A DNA stretch of 64,000 nucleotides, from assembly GCA_029851415.1 (NCBI GenBank), contig CM056741.1, positions 63,664,282 through 63,728,281 on the forward strand. Reading direction: 5' to 3'. The translations under genes and the position numbers were made by a program. The DNA is from Eretmocerus hayati. Taxonomy: Eukaryota; Arthropoda; Insecta; Hymenoptera; Aphelinidae. The notes below the pieces were generated by a model. The model saw only the letters and a list, made by a program, of their open reading frames with translations, ran no database searches and had not been told where the DNA came from. Positions 46,840 to 57,289 of the stretch are shown piece after piece (the stretch's first letter is position 1; every line of letters starts with the position of its first letter).

Positions 46840-49800
46840 AAATGAAAAAGAGGAGTGAACGGATCGATGTGGAAATTCATTCCCAAGAGTATTTCAATAG
46901 AACACGTGTAGGAAAATTTTAACGGAGTGAATCGGAGCTTGCTCGTCGAAAAAGGCCATAACCTGTTCCTGGTAAGTTATCGCGATAATACCCACATACA
47001 AAAGCAAAGGTTACAGCTCGCTCACTTGCGTGGGCGCCGCGGTGGTCCAGGCAATTGGAGAGCAAGTATCACACGGCACTTGGGACAGATAGCAGAGCGG
47101 CAAGCAAGCTAACCGTCAAATCTCGAAACTTGCTTTCCGGCGATAAACTCGTCCTCGGTCATCCGACAGAGATCGCACTCTCTCATATATAGTTTGCTCG
47201 GCACAACCGAACCGTATGATTTTCTCTCCACGGGTATTACCTCACGACGACGACTTCGCTCACTCTTATTTCGATCCTTCCATCTCTCATCTCTGTTACG
47301 CTCTTTACACTTATATACTCTTGGACTCGATTTTCTTTTTTCTATACCGACACGACTTTACCAATTCACAATATACATATGGAGTAAAACCAAAAAACGA
47401 CACGAGATATAGATGTAGAAAGGTTTACACTCGTAACGTACGCGTCATCGCTTGAAATTTTATTTTTCGAATGTGAATCGGGATTTTAGTTGAGGAAAGG
47501 CCGAGAGACGCGAAACGAGAGAGTTGTAACGTGTTATCAATTGCAATTCGGCACTGGTATATGGGAGTTTCTCACTGATATGTGGACGAGAGGTAGGCGG
47601 GACTTGTTACGCTCGACACGTTCGAATATATGTATGCATGCACGTTCTGCATAAGCTCAATGCACTCAATCATGCACAGATGATGCTTGAATTATGTATG
47701 TGGAGAGGTGAGTGCAAAGGGGGAATATGAGAGACAGAGATAATTTGTCGGATTCACATGATAATTTGTGCGGACCATTGACTTTCGTTATCGTATTATT
47801 ACTACACTTGACTCTTGTATTGGGACAATTCAGAGGCAGAGATCGATCGCAGATTTTCTGATATGGATAATAGAATCATGATTCGGATGTTAGAATCAAT
47901 TACCACCAAAATTTTTGTACATATCTGCGAGTCTTATCGATCTTCATTAACAGTTGAATATTTTACATCTCATCAGACATTCCGTGCACTTTCAACCAAC
48001 ACCACGTATTACGTGTAACCCCACAGATCTTTGAAACAAGCTTATGTAATTGAAACTATAACTATCGATACCATAGATATCTATCACTCGCGGGAGATTC
48101 GAGATATGCCTATCCAGTTGGAGTAATTTAATTTGATTCATGTCAGAGTCAACAAATTAGCCGATATGCTGCTCTGACTCACAAGTTGGCTGATCAAACA
48201 ATTAGTAAGCTTAGGTGATGTTTCATACGTTTCTGGGTGTGCATTTGCAACCAATTAGTTACATAGGTCCATAGGAAGAAAGGATGAAAAATGTGGAAGT
48301 CATTATTTCTTATACAATTTGAGGAATTTTCTAAAACCATAGTCAAAACTTTGAGTCCAAATTTGTCAGGGAAAGGCTGATGTTCAAATTACACCAGAAA
48401 TGACTCGCGCCTCTTTCAATTAAAAAATTTTTTTATAAATCTGTATGGTCGGTCTGACGTTCCAAATCTAATAATTATTGAGAGTTAATGAAATTATTCA
48501 TTTCATCGTATTGATACCGAAAATGATTGACAGAGCGAAATTTGTTTGTGTGTACAGAATTTGCATCTGAATTGCAATCACCTATATTCTGTTACGTTTT
48601 TGCTCCACGAGGAGACGAGCCTTGTATGAAAATGTTGACAGCGAAACAACGTCATATTTTGCACATCTTTCTAATGCTGTTTCGTTTTGCGTCACTTTTC
48701 TGAACTCTAGATATCAAGGTATTGAACTACATCCTATCGTTCAAACTCTTTTCTACACAGACAAATTTTGATAAGAGCTTCGTTTCACTGATGAAAGAGT
48801 GTCCAGGTCGGGATCCGATTAGCGTTCACTTGTGAAAGTAAAGATATTGTGATTTAGCTCAATATTGTGGATTTTCTTGGAATAATATGAGATATCCATG
48901 ATATCCGAATCCACTGATGAGTGATGAAATGGTCGTGATCAAGTCAAGAGTATAAAATGAATGAATTCGAAATAAGATTTATTTTTTCTTTATTCATTCA
49001 TTAAAGCTACGGTCTTGACAACCCATTAGAATACAAAGATTGTCTCATACTTCTTTCATCTACATTAAGAAAATATAATGGGGTTGGTGACTTATATATA
49101 TTCCAAATTTCAGTACTCAGTGACGATATTTGCCTTATTCGTGGACACACGCCGTATATCTAGAATATGACCAACAAAATTAAACCGATGAAAAATGTAC
49201 TCTGGAAGCGCAAATAATATTGAATGATAAATGCAAAGTTTAATCACAATTAAAATACCTGATTATACAATATACATGCAATAATATGATAAATCAATGA
49301 ATGTTACAACAAAATTTAAAAGCTCTCAACAAAGCCCATCAATAATAATCCAATGGAACGTAATCCATTGAAAGCTCGATTGATGAAGCGCTAAATGCAA
49401 GCAATTAATCACAGCTTTGGGTCGTTCTAGTAAAGAGAGTTGAACTGTGCTCGCTTGAACAAATAAAACAACGGAAACCAAGCCAGTGAGTGGCTTCTGA
49501 AGGATTAGTAGAGCTTCGAGGGGGAAGTCGAAGTCGAAATGTCGCAATTTTACGGCGATTAGGTATAGGAAAGGTAGAGAATCTCTCGGAATTTACTTTG
49601 TGGCCACGATGTTGGCTTTTCGCCTGATCAACAGTTTGACGCGACGTAAGCGACCAGACAGAGCTCCTGTGTCGCTGTTGCTCAACTCGACCAGGCTTGG
49701 CTAGCTCTTAGTAATACAGAGAAGTGGAGCTCTCCAGCGTGTTGTTTTTGCCTACAAATGTAATTGGACGAAATAGTTTCACTTTGCGAGTGGACGTTTT

Positions 49801-51700
49801 GAAACGCTCGAGGACGCTTGTTGTAACACTCGAGTCAATTCGTGCTTCAATCGAAAATGGCAAATCTTTACAGTGGAATTTTTCAATTAGAGGTACTTTC
49901 ATTCATTGCACAAATGAGGAATTGAATCTCTCATAAACATTAGAATGTTTTTTACTATGGTTGTCAACTTTTCGAGAAGATTTCCTTATTTTTGAGTACA
50001 CGTCAGTCTAGATAAATCATGATTCAAATGACATTATCCATGCAAAAATTACGTTTCAGTTCATCACTCTTCCATACCAACATTCCTTTATAATTATTGA
50101 CATTGCAAACATTGCCACAGAGTTCTGTATTGAATCAGCATTGATTGAGAAAAATTGGACCGACCCTCCGAAACTCGTTAGACATGCAATTGCGATCAAA
50201 GCATACAGTTTGAGCAATTTTTGAAATTCGTCCAAACTTGTTTGCGCGAAATTACAGATGAATAAAAAAAATGTGGTCGGGCTGCTTCGAATTTCCTCAA
50301 TGCTCACTTTGTTCGACGCTCATTACACCGTCACATGCTTAAATTGAGTGATTGAATGATTTCTTGGAATCTTCATAAATTTTGAGTATCCTCGTTCGTA
50401 AAGTGGAACGATGAAGTTGGCATAACGAATTATCATCGTTGTTTCGATTGCATATAAAAAGGAGTAATGGACATTCATATACATAAAAATCCTAACAGAG
50501 TAGTGATTGGAAATTTTGATTACCAGAGATAATTCGAATAATTTAGTTTAGGTACGGTAGAGTTCTCCCAGTTTTAAGCTATCAGACAGCTGATTCCCAT
50601 CAGAGAGTAAAAAATAAGTCATTCGGCGAAAAATTTAGCAGAATATAGCTCTAGTTTTCTAAACATTATCGAAATACAATGTGATCATCCCCTCTATCCT
50701 AATAATATATTTTCTACACGTCTCACGAACGAGTGACATATGAAGGAATCAATTCAGTTGAGCTTCGCAAGCGTAACGGTAATGCTCTCGCTAACTAATT
50801 ACCGAGTCTTCTGCTGAAACGTCGAATCTCTTTGGTGGCCGTGGATTGAACAAAAAAAAAAACTTGTCGTAAAGCTAGAGGAGAATGAATGGGAGCCTAG
50901 CTAGACCAGCAGATTCCGAGCTCGCCTTTTATCGAGGGCGCTCTCACTGAGGGTGGCGCGAGACTGTACGTAAAAGAAGTTCGCGAGATTCAAATGCTCA
51001 CCAGATAGCTCGTGAATATCTGTTCGTGTGAGTGGACGTGTAAAAGTGTGTACACGTGCGAATGTATCAGTGTGCAAACTGTACGCCTCGAAAAATGGGT
51101 CGGTTTTTGCTCGCGATTCCTCGCTCGCGGTCGCGCGAGCGAGCCATTGAGTATAATGTCGCTTGGTCCGTCTATAAAGACTCCTATGGCCGGATTGCGC
51201 TCTTGGCCAAATTCACAACCGGCCTGGCTACTTTTTGCAATATTCAATGCTTCCTGAATTACGAGTGTCCTCTTGAATATTCACAAGAACCTCTTGTGTT
51301 TTGGTTATGTAATATCGGGCTGATGTATTATTTCTTGACGCACATGACGAAACTTTTGTTTGAGTTTTACAAGATTAGCGAGAATCGATGGATTTGCCCT
51401 GATTCATGTTGGAAAGAGGAATTAATTCATTTTGTATAGTCGAATCAAATTAAGAATACTTCTCATTCCGAAGACCACAAAAATTGGATTAGCAGCAGAC
51501 CTGATCAGTAGTCCCTCGATGTACATTTGAGGGATGGTCGTCCACTATTTTTGTCGTAAAACTGCTCAAAACATATCGAAACCTCGATCCAATCGTCATA
51601 ATTGTCCAAAATACTAATCATACGGGGTATCACAAAACTCCTTAAAACTGTTATCAATATAGTCACAGGAAAAACTCTGAAAACTCTGAAAAATATTTGA
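46840..51700. other. Non-coding stretch, no gene recognised
   Basis: About 4.9 kb of AT-rich sequence with no supportable exon or transposon ends. A perfect hairpin (CTCGCTCGCG, loop GTCG, CGCGAGCGAG) lies at 51120-51143, within overlapping short frames near 51.0-51.4 kb that have no recognised domain. A TATAAA at about 51173 is not followed by a coding frame I can support. Confidence 0.4.
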
Positions 51701-51705
51701 ACACC

Positions 51706-51755
51706 GTCAACCGAGGTAACTTTGACCAGCCGGGGTAACTTTGGAAAACCCTATA
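51706..51755 (+). repeat. Partial copy of the CCGTCAACCGGGGTAAC element end
   Basis: CACCGTCAACCGAGGTAACT is followed by AGCCGGGGTAACTTTGG, two successive copies of the terminal motif of the element at 34322-35408. No inverted partner was found within the window, but single GGGGTAACTTTA and AAGTAGCTTTGGGAAA relatives lie at about 55248 and 55363 in the same orientation. Confidence 0.55.
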
Positions 51756-51759
51756 ATTT

Positions 51760-53130
51760 TGAACAAATTTCAAATATGTAAGACCCTCGATTGAAAACAC
51801 CGTCATGAGTATCAATAAATGGAATCCCCAAGATGAAAAAATTCACTTCGTAGAAAAAATTCCTCATCAATTTTCTTGGCAAATGATCTACGTCCTAGTC
51901 GTTTGAATGAGGTAAGTGTGCATTCCTAATTTCTTAAGGTCGAATTTCCTGCCAAAAGAGCTACTGAAACCTTCATTCGAGCCGTTTTTGGGTGGACTTC
52001 CACGTCAAGTGACAGGAATCTTAGTCCAAGTGGTGTACTGAAGATGTATCCCAATCCAAGCTAGAATGGAAAAGCGTGTTATTGTTAACCGTGTTTGCTA
52101 ACTTTTTTCATCGATGCGATTGAATATCAGAGATTTCCATCGACAGATTTCAATTTGAGGCCTCTAAAGTTTTGCCAATTGTTCTTCTGGAAATTCACGC
52201 CAAGTTTATTGTGTATTTTTGATGATTGTTTCCGTTGTATTCGGGATGAAAATTTCAGTCAAATTCGATGGGCTATTCCCAGTAACTCGAGCAGTAACTC
52301 TTTGGGTGGAAATTCGACCCGCGTAAGATTGAAATCTACTCCTAGAAATTTAGAGTGTGCCTGATTCGCGCCTACTGTTTAAGTTCTGCTCACCATTTTG
52401 GCATATCATAATATCTTTCGATTCCCTGATTCAAAATCTAAAAATTGAGCTACAGTACGTCAGATTTCAACTAACCAATACCGACTCATTTCAATTTTTG
52501 CACCAGAAGATTCTTCGTGAATTTCCGAGAGGGTGTGATTCATTTGTTCCCGCCATGTACAGGAGGTACATTTCCATAAGATTGCACGAGTTTCCCGTAA
52601 AATTCTCGATAAAATAGGGATATCTCGACGTCCCGGCGCGGCGTCCAAATGGGACGATTTGTAGCTCATTTAGCAGAATTTCGTAAGCATTTCTTGAATT
52701 CTTGAGATACACATAGATTAATACTCATGGGGTGAAGAAAAAGTTCAGAAGAAGTCTTTGGGGGAAATTCAAGCACACACTACTTTCTTCAGTAATACAT
52801 ATATGCTCTGAAAATAGATAAGAAATTGAATCCCACCAATAGCATTCCAGAATTGAAATTAAGACAAAAAATGAATTGAGGAACGTTAATTGAGTCAATC
52901 TTTTTTTGTGTCATTAATTTGTTCAAGTAAAAAAAAGTTCAAGAGATGGAAGAACAATTTCTCGGAGATGGTCAACATTAACCATATCTCTGATGCAATG
53001 CATTGCATTGATCCTGCGGCGCGACTATCCGTCAATTGATCGGATTACGTGAACACTGGACTTGGAAGGTATGATTTCGAGTAATGATTCGAGGTATAAT
53101 TTCTTTGGCACGATTTCAACCTTGCGCACC
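51760..53130. other. Non-coding stretch, no gene recognised
   Basis: Overlapping short open frames on both strands between 52.1 and 52.7 kb show no domain. No RNA gene or element ends were found. Confidence 0.4.
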
Positions 53131-53135
53131 GTACA

Positions 53136-53350
53136 CTCATCCGCAGTAGTACATCCCGATACGAGGGTGGAAATATTGGCTTTCGCGGCCCGAGCGATGT
53201 TTCTCCGGCTAGATCCTTGGCGAGGGTCGGAATCATCGCTCGGAAGCGGAAACCACCCCGCCCGAATGTCGAATACTGTTCTCTCATCGTCGGCGTGGGA
53301 GAGAAAATCAAAAATTCGCACAAAAATGGCTCTTTTCCGCACATACGATA
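53136..53350 (+). repeat. Foldback-family unit next to the large foldback element
   Basis: It contains GATACGAGGGTGGAAATATT, TTTCGCGGCCCGAGCGATG, GGCGAGGGTCGGAATCAT and CGCTCGGAAGCGGAAACC, the same ordered blocks as in the arms of the element at 53357-54990 and in the copies at 35.8 and 41.7 kb. It is non-coding; frames across it occur on both strands. Confidence 0.55.
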
Positions 53351-53745
53351 AAAATGAGTACATTTCGATACAAGGGTTGAAAAACTTTTTTTCGCGTCCG
53401 AGTGATGGGTTTCCGACCTGAGTCGTAGGTGAAGGTCGGAATCAACACGAGGATGCGAAAAATAGGTTTTACACCAGTATACCGGACTGTGTTTTTCGGC
53501 AAACTGAGCGAAATGGTATATTTCGATACAAGGGTGGAAAAACTTTTTTTCGCTTCCGAGTGATGAGTTTCTGGCCTGAACCGTAGGCGAAGGTCGGAAT
53601 CAATACAAGGATGCGAAAAATAGGTTTTACACCTGTGTATCGAACTGTGTTTTTCTACAAACTGTGCGAGAAAGTGGAAAATCAGCGTGTCGAAAAACAC
53701 AGGTCGATACACGGGTGTCATATACTATTTTGACACGCTGTGCGG

Positions 53746-53934
53746 AAATAGTATATTAAGCAACAAGGGTGCCAACAGATATTTGCGCACTGTAGTCCGT
53801 TTGCGCACTGTAGTGCGCAAATAACTCATTTGCGCACGGCGCAAACGATGAAACCGTGTGCAAACGGACCATTTGCACACGAGTGCGGGGACGAGAGCGC
53901 AAATGTCGGCACCCGAGTTGCTTACGATATTTTT
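53746..53934. repeat. AAATAGTATATTAAGCAAC inverted-repeat unit
   Basis: The ends AAATAGTATATTAAGCAACA and, inverted, AAATATCGTAAGCAACTCGG enclose (T)TTGCGCAC-type palindromic motifs. The same end design appears at 63554-63818, indicating a family nested inside the larger foldback. Confidence 0.6.
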
Positions 53935-54281
53935 TGTTATTGCTGTGAGCAAAAATGTAACTCGCCCAAAACCCTAGAAAAAAGTCGCGGATTTTTTTGC
54001 TCTGGGGTGAAGGAATTCTCTTAATTTCTGTTCTCTTTAGTTATATTGAGTATTACGAGAAATTGATCCGTAGATCCATTAAATCGTATACTTCATGTAT
54101 TATTTTGAACGGGACAGAGCTTATCGTCATCACGTTGAAACACCCATATTTTGAATATAATTATGGTTTCACAATGTCTAGTATTATCCAAAGTAAATTG
54201 AATATCCACAATATGTCGGTTAATCACTCCTTTGACCGGAGATGATGTTAGGGCGTGGAGAAGGGCGCAGTGCGGGGTCCA

Positions 54282-54325
54282 GGGGGCGAAGCCCCCGCCG
54301 GGGGGTTCGGGGGGCGGAGCCCCCC
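54282..54325. other. Paired GC-rich hairpins with GAA and GGA triloops
   Basis: GGGGGC-GAA-GCCCCC (54282-54296) and GGGGGGC-GGA-GCCCCCC (54309-54325) are perfect stems of 6 and 7 bp in otherwise AT-rich DNA. Both closing sequences, GCGAAGC and GCGGAGC, are of the GNA-triloop type; d(GCGAAGC) is known as an exceptionally stable DNA mini-hairpin. They sit in the loop of the foldback element. Function is unknown. Confidence 0.85.
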
Positions 54326-55034
54326 GACTGAAAAAAAATTTTGAAAAATATATAAGAAAAAAGTCTTTTGCCCACCCCCTTGACTGGAAAAAAATTTTTT
54401 AATTCATCAGGAAAAACAACTTTTGCAGAAGCAGTTTTTACTTTACTTGCTTGTACTACTTGCATTTAGGCATGATTTTCAACATATCCAGATTCTTGTT
54501 ATTTTTCTACATATTTACAGCCATAAATCTACAAATCTCACTCTAGTCAAATATATCTATTGAGTATAGGATGATCAACCATCAATCCAAATTTGGTAAG
54601 CAAACTGTGCGTAAACGTCCCATTTGCACACTGTTTCATCGTTTACGCAGTGCGCAAATGGATATTTGCGCACTACCGTGTGCAAATGAGTCATTTGCGC
54701 ACTGTGCAAATGAGAATCCGTGCCCAAATGGGCCATTTGCACACGCACACTTGCGTCTAAACGGCCATTTTTGCGCACAGAATAACAAAAAGTGTCTTTA
54801 TCGCACTGATTTTCCTCTTTCTTGCACAGTTTGTCGAAGAACAAAGTTCGATACAGTTTTTCACCCTTGTATCGGAATATACTAATTTTCGCATCCTCGT
54901 ATTGATTCCGACCTTCTCCTACGGCTCAGTCCGAAAAGCCATCATTCGGACGCGAAAAAAAGTTTTTCCATCCTTGTATCGAAATGTACTGAATTTCACC
55001 ACAACTTTACGTCCACAATATCAAAATAGAACAT

Positions 55035-55180
55035 TTTGTAATAACTTTGTTCCACGCCCGAGTAGCGGTTTCAGGCCCGAGTCACAGGCGAGGGTCGGAA
55101 TCATCTCGAGTGTGCGAAAAATAGATTCTACTCCCATGTATCGAATTGTGTTTTTTGACAATTTGTGAGAGAAAGTAGAA
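55035..55180 (+). repeat. Further partial copy of the foldback-arm unit
   Basis: GCCCGAGTAGCGGTTTCAGG, CAGGCGAGGGTCGGAATCAT, GTGTGCGAAAAATAG and CCCATGTATCGAATTGTGTT follow the order of the units at 53361 and 53519. It lies just outside the right end of the 1.6-kb element. Confidence 0.6.
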
Positions 55181-56690
55181 AACCAGTGAGAAAAAGATAC
55201 TTCCTCGCACAGTGCGTCAAAAAAGTTGATATTATTTTTGCATGATGGGGTAACTTTAGAACACTTGAATGGGGAAATATACGCTTATAAGGCGATTAAC
55301 GGTAAGTTATTTGGAACATTTAAAAAGACGAAAAAGAACCACGGATTTCTCAGGCAACCGAAGTAGCTTTGGGAAACTCGATGATTGAGCTTCAGAAAGC
55401 GCACAGTAAGTTTCCACAACCTTTCTCGTGAGATTCACAACAATACTAGCAGCATAGCAAGTTGAGTTTCCAGGGACATTGAATATACATCTCTATACTT
55501 CATGTTGATTTCAAAAACTGTGAAAAATATGTATATTTGTGTAATATTGAAAACTAAATTGGAAAAAATTTTGGGAATGGCAATAATAAGTCCACATTGA
55601 TAACGACTTTCATAGCTAGTCTTTGGTTTTATCATATTCAGGAGATAGTGGGCTTTCCGTGATCTGATATTCCTGTTTACCGTTGACTATGACTTGTAAA
55701 CTTTCCATGCGTTGAATGCAACAAATTTATCCTCTTTATATTTTGTAGAATACAGTAAGACAACTGATCTCAGATCGTCTGATGCATCTTTCCAAAGCTG
55801 TTCACCTTCATAAAATAAAATGATGATTGGCCGCCAGTGGTGCTTCCGCATCGATATGATCGCGAGTCCTCTCCTCAATTTTACGATTATTTCTCATAAA
55901 ACTGAAGTGAATCTGGTCTCCCTTGAGTGGAATGGTTATTTCTCATCAAACTCGCTTCGGGAGAACTCTCTCGTACATGACGATCAGTATTCGAAGTTAT
56001 TTCTTTGGATACTTCACAGATATTTCATACTCTATCAGAACACTCGTTGTACACAGTAACCTTTTTGTAACAACTTAAAACTCTGTATTTTGAACCATGA
56101 CCAAGCTTTCGTTGGCTCAAGAGCTCTTCACCAAGATGCACATTCATTTGAGCAAACTCAAACTAATGCGGTGGGGCCCCTTCACAATGCATCTTATTCG
56201 CAGAATCCGAAGAGTGGCCCGGCTGGCATTACGTAACCGTGGCCTTGATTCTCAGGCTTTACACTTATCTACAATACACGAGCAGATGCTGTGCAAAACT
56301 CGTCTCGCCTCGATAAATCAGACTCCACAGTCTGACCCATCCTCTTTTCTCGAATACACTTCACCAAAACACTTTTTATTCCTCATATTCTCAACCCGCC
56401 TGATCATTCTGCGCAAATAAGTACACTGCTGCAGCCTTCCTACCATGCATTTTTGTAAATAAGCATGTATTTGAGATTATAAGTGTACAACGTTTTCACG
56501 TTCAGCTTTCTCATGCAGGACCATCTCATTATTCAAGATTCCCAGACCAAGATGCACAAGATTGTAAGTATGTACATACTGCATCGTCATCTTCATATTA
56601 AACAGACCGCACTCGTCGACCTTGAGCCCGAAACTCTGTCTGACTTTGTCTTCACCATACTGCTTATCCCACAAGGGCCAACCTCGGATT
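55181..56690. other. Upstream region of the cuticular protein gene, no other gene recognised
   Basis: A 107-codon frame at 56097-56420 is basic at its N-terminus and has no domain I know; it overlaps nothing conserved and is left uncalled. Two GGGGTAACTTTA-type motifs lie at the start of the region. Promoter elements beyond the TATA box were not identified. Confidence 0.4.
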
Positions 56691-56692
56691 CC

Positions 56693-56699
56693 TATATAA
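56693..56699 (+). promoter_or_regulatory. TATA box of the cuticular protein gene
   Basis: TATATAA lies 119 bp upstream of the chosen ATG. Insect initiator-like TCAGT strings follow at 56732 and 56740, somewhat further downstream than the usual 30 bp, so the exact start site is uncertain. Confidence 0.6.
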
Positions 56700-56811
56700 G
56701 ACAGGACTCGCAGAATCTCCAGACACCAGAATCAGTTTGTCAGTCGATCGAGTAACGATCGAAGCATATTTTCAAGTTCAAATAATCACTCATCTTCCCA
56801 AATCTATCAAG

Positions 56812-57102
56812 ATGATGCTGGCGCTTGTTGCAGTATCGGCTTGCCTCGTGGCCGTTTCTAACGCTGGAATTGTCGGTTTGGCCCCGGCTTCGACCGTAGT
56901 TGGCTATCCACCAGCTCATCCACCAGCAATTGTACCAAAGGCTGCGACCCTTGTAGCTGCTCCTGCAGTTGCTGTTGCTCCAGCACATACAGCCGTTGTT
57001 CATGCTGCAGCACCCATCGTTCATACAGCACCTCTCGTCAAGACCTATCCCTACGTCGCGGCAGCGCCTATTGTACACACAGGAGCTGTTCTAGTTCACT
57101 GA
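56812..57102 (+). CDS. Low-complexity (Ala/Val/Pro/His-rich) cuticular protein
   Basis: This encodes a 96-residue secreted protein with an N-terminal hydrophobic signal peptide (MMLALVAVSACLVAVSNA, probable cleavage after Ala18). The mature part is about 78 residues and almost entirely Ala, Val, Pro and His, with imperfect repeats such as AAPIVHTAP, AAAPIVHTG and VAPAHTAVVHAA. There is no chitin-binding Rebers-Riddiford consensus. This composition is typical of insect low-complexity cuticular proteins (CPLC-type), thought to be packed into the extracellular cuticle. The ATG at 56812 was chosen because it begins the signal peptide and is preceded by CAAG; the second ATG (56815) is equally possible. 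The same frame is open further upstream but without an ATG in a fitting context. A TATA box and a polyadenylation signal frame it, and no intron is needed. An unseen upstream exon cannot be excluded. Confidence 0.85.
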   Translation: MMLALVAVSACLVAVSNAGIVGLAPASTVVGYPPAHPPAIVPKAATLVAAPAVAVAPAHTAVVHAAAPIVHTAPLVKTYPYVAAAPIVHTGAVLVH

Positions 57103-57266
57103 GTTCAACTGGTTACTCCGCTCAACACCTAAGTACTTTTTATAAGTTTCATTTTTCAAAATTTTATTGTTCAGATGACTATCCAGATACGTCATTTATT
57201 GATGGATTTTTCCTCTAATTTTATTGTAAGTGGATCTACTGATCAATGTGTGATACTTGCTGATTC

Positions 57267-57272
57267 AATAAA
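57267..57272 (+). terminator. Polyadenylation signal AATAAA of the cuticular protein gene
   Basis: AATAAA lies 165 bp after the stop codon and is followed by a T-rich stretch (CATCCTTTTTCA), giving a short 3' untranslated region that fits a compact cuticle gene. Confidence 0.65.
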
Positions 57273-57289
57273 TTTCATCCTTTTTCACT

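Larger units (their letters stand above)
53357..54990. mobile_element. 1.6-kb foldback element with tandem-repeat arms
   Basis: The left end AGTACATTTCGATACAAGGG and its inverted copy at the right edge match for about 55 bp (including AAAAACTTTTTTTCGCGTCC). Each arm contains blocks of a ~160-bp unit (twice in the left arm, at about 53361 and 53519) with GAAGGTCGGAATCA and AGGATGCGAAAAATA. It then contains a cluster of TTTGCGCAC / GTGCGCAAA motifs (53765-53920 left, 54600-54790 right, inverted). The central 660 bp is unique and holds two strong GC hairpins. No transposase is visible. The many short frames in the arms are repeat-derived. Confidence 0.75.

Noticed and set aside
51120..51143. Perfect 10-bp hairpin CTCGCTCGCG-GTCG-CGCGAGCGAG as a Helitron end
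   Set aside because: No CTRR follows within about 12 nt and no repeat boundary is visible, so only the hairpin itself is recorded.
51056..51439. 127-codon frame with hydrophobic segments
   Set aside because: It overlaps an open frame in another register and on the other strand near a GC palindrome; no family resemblance and no gene signals.
56097..56420. 107-codon basic frame upstream of the cuticle gene
   Set aside because: No recognisable domain, promoter or polyadenylation signal could be tied to it; possible by chance in a 64-kb window.
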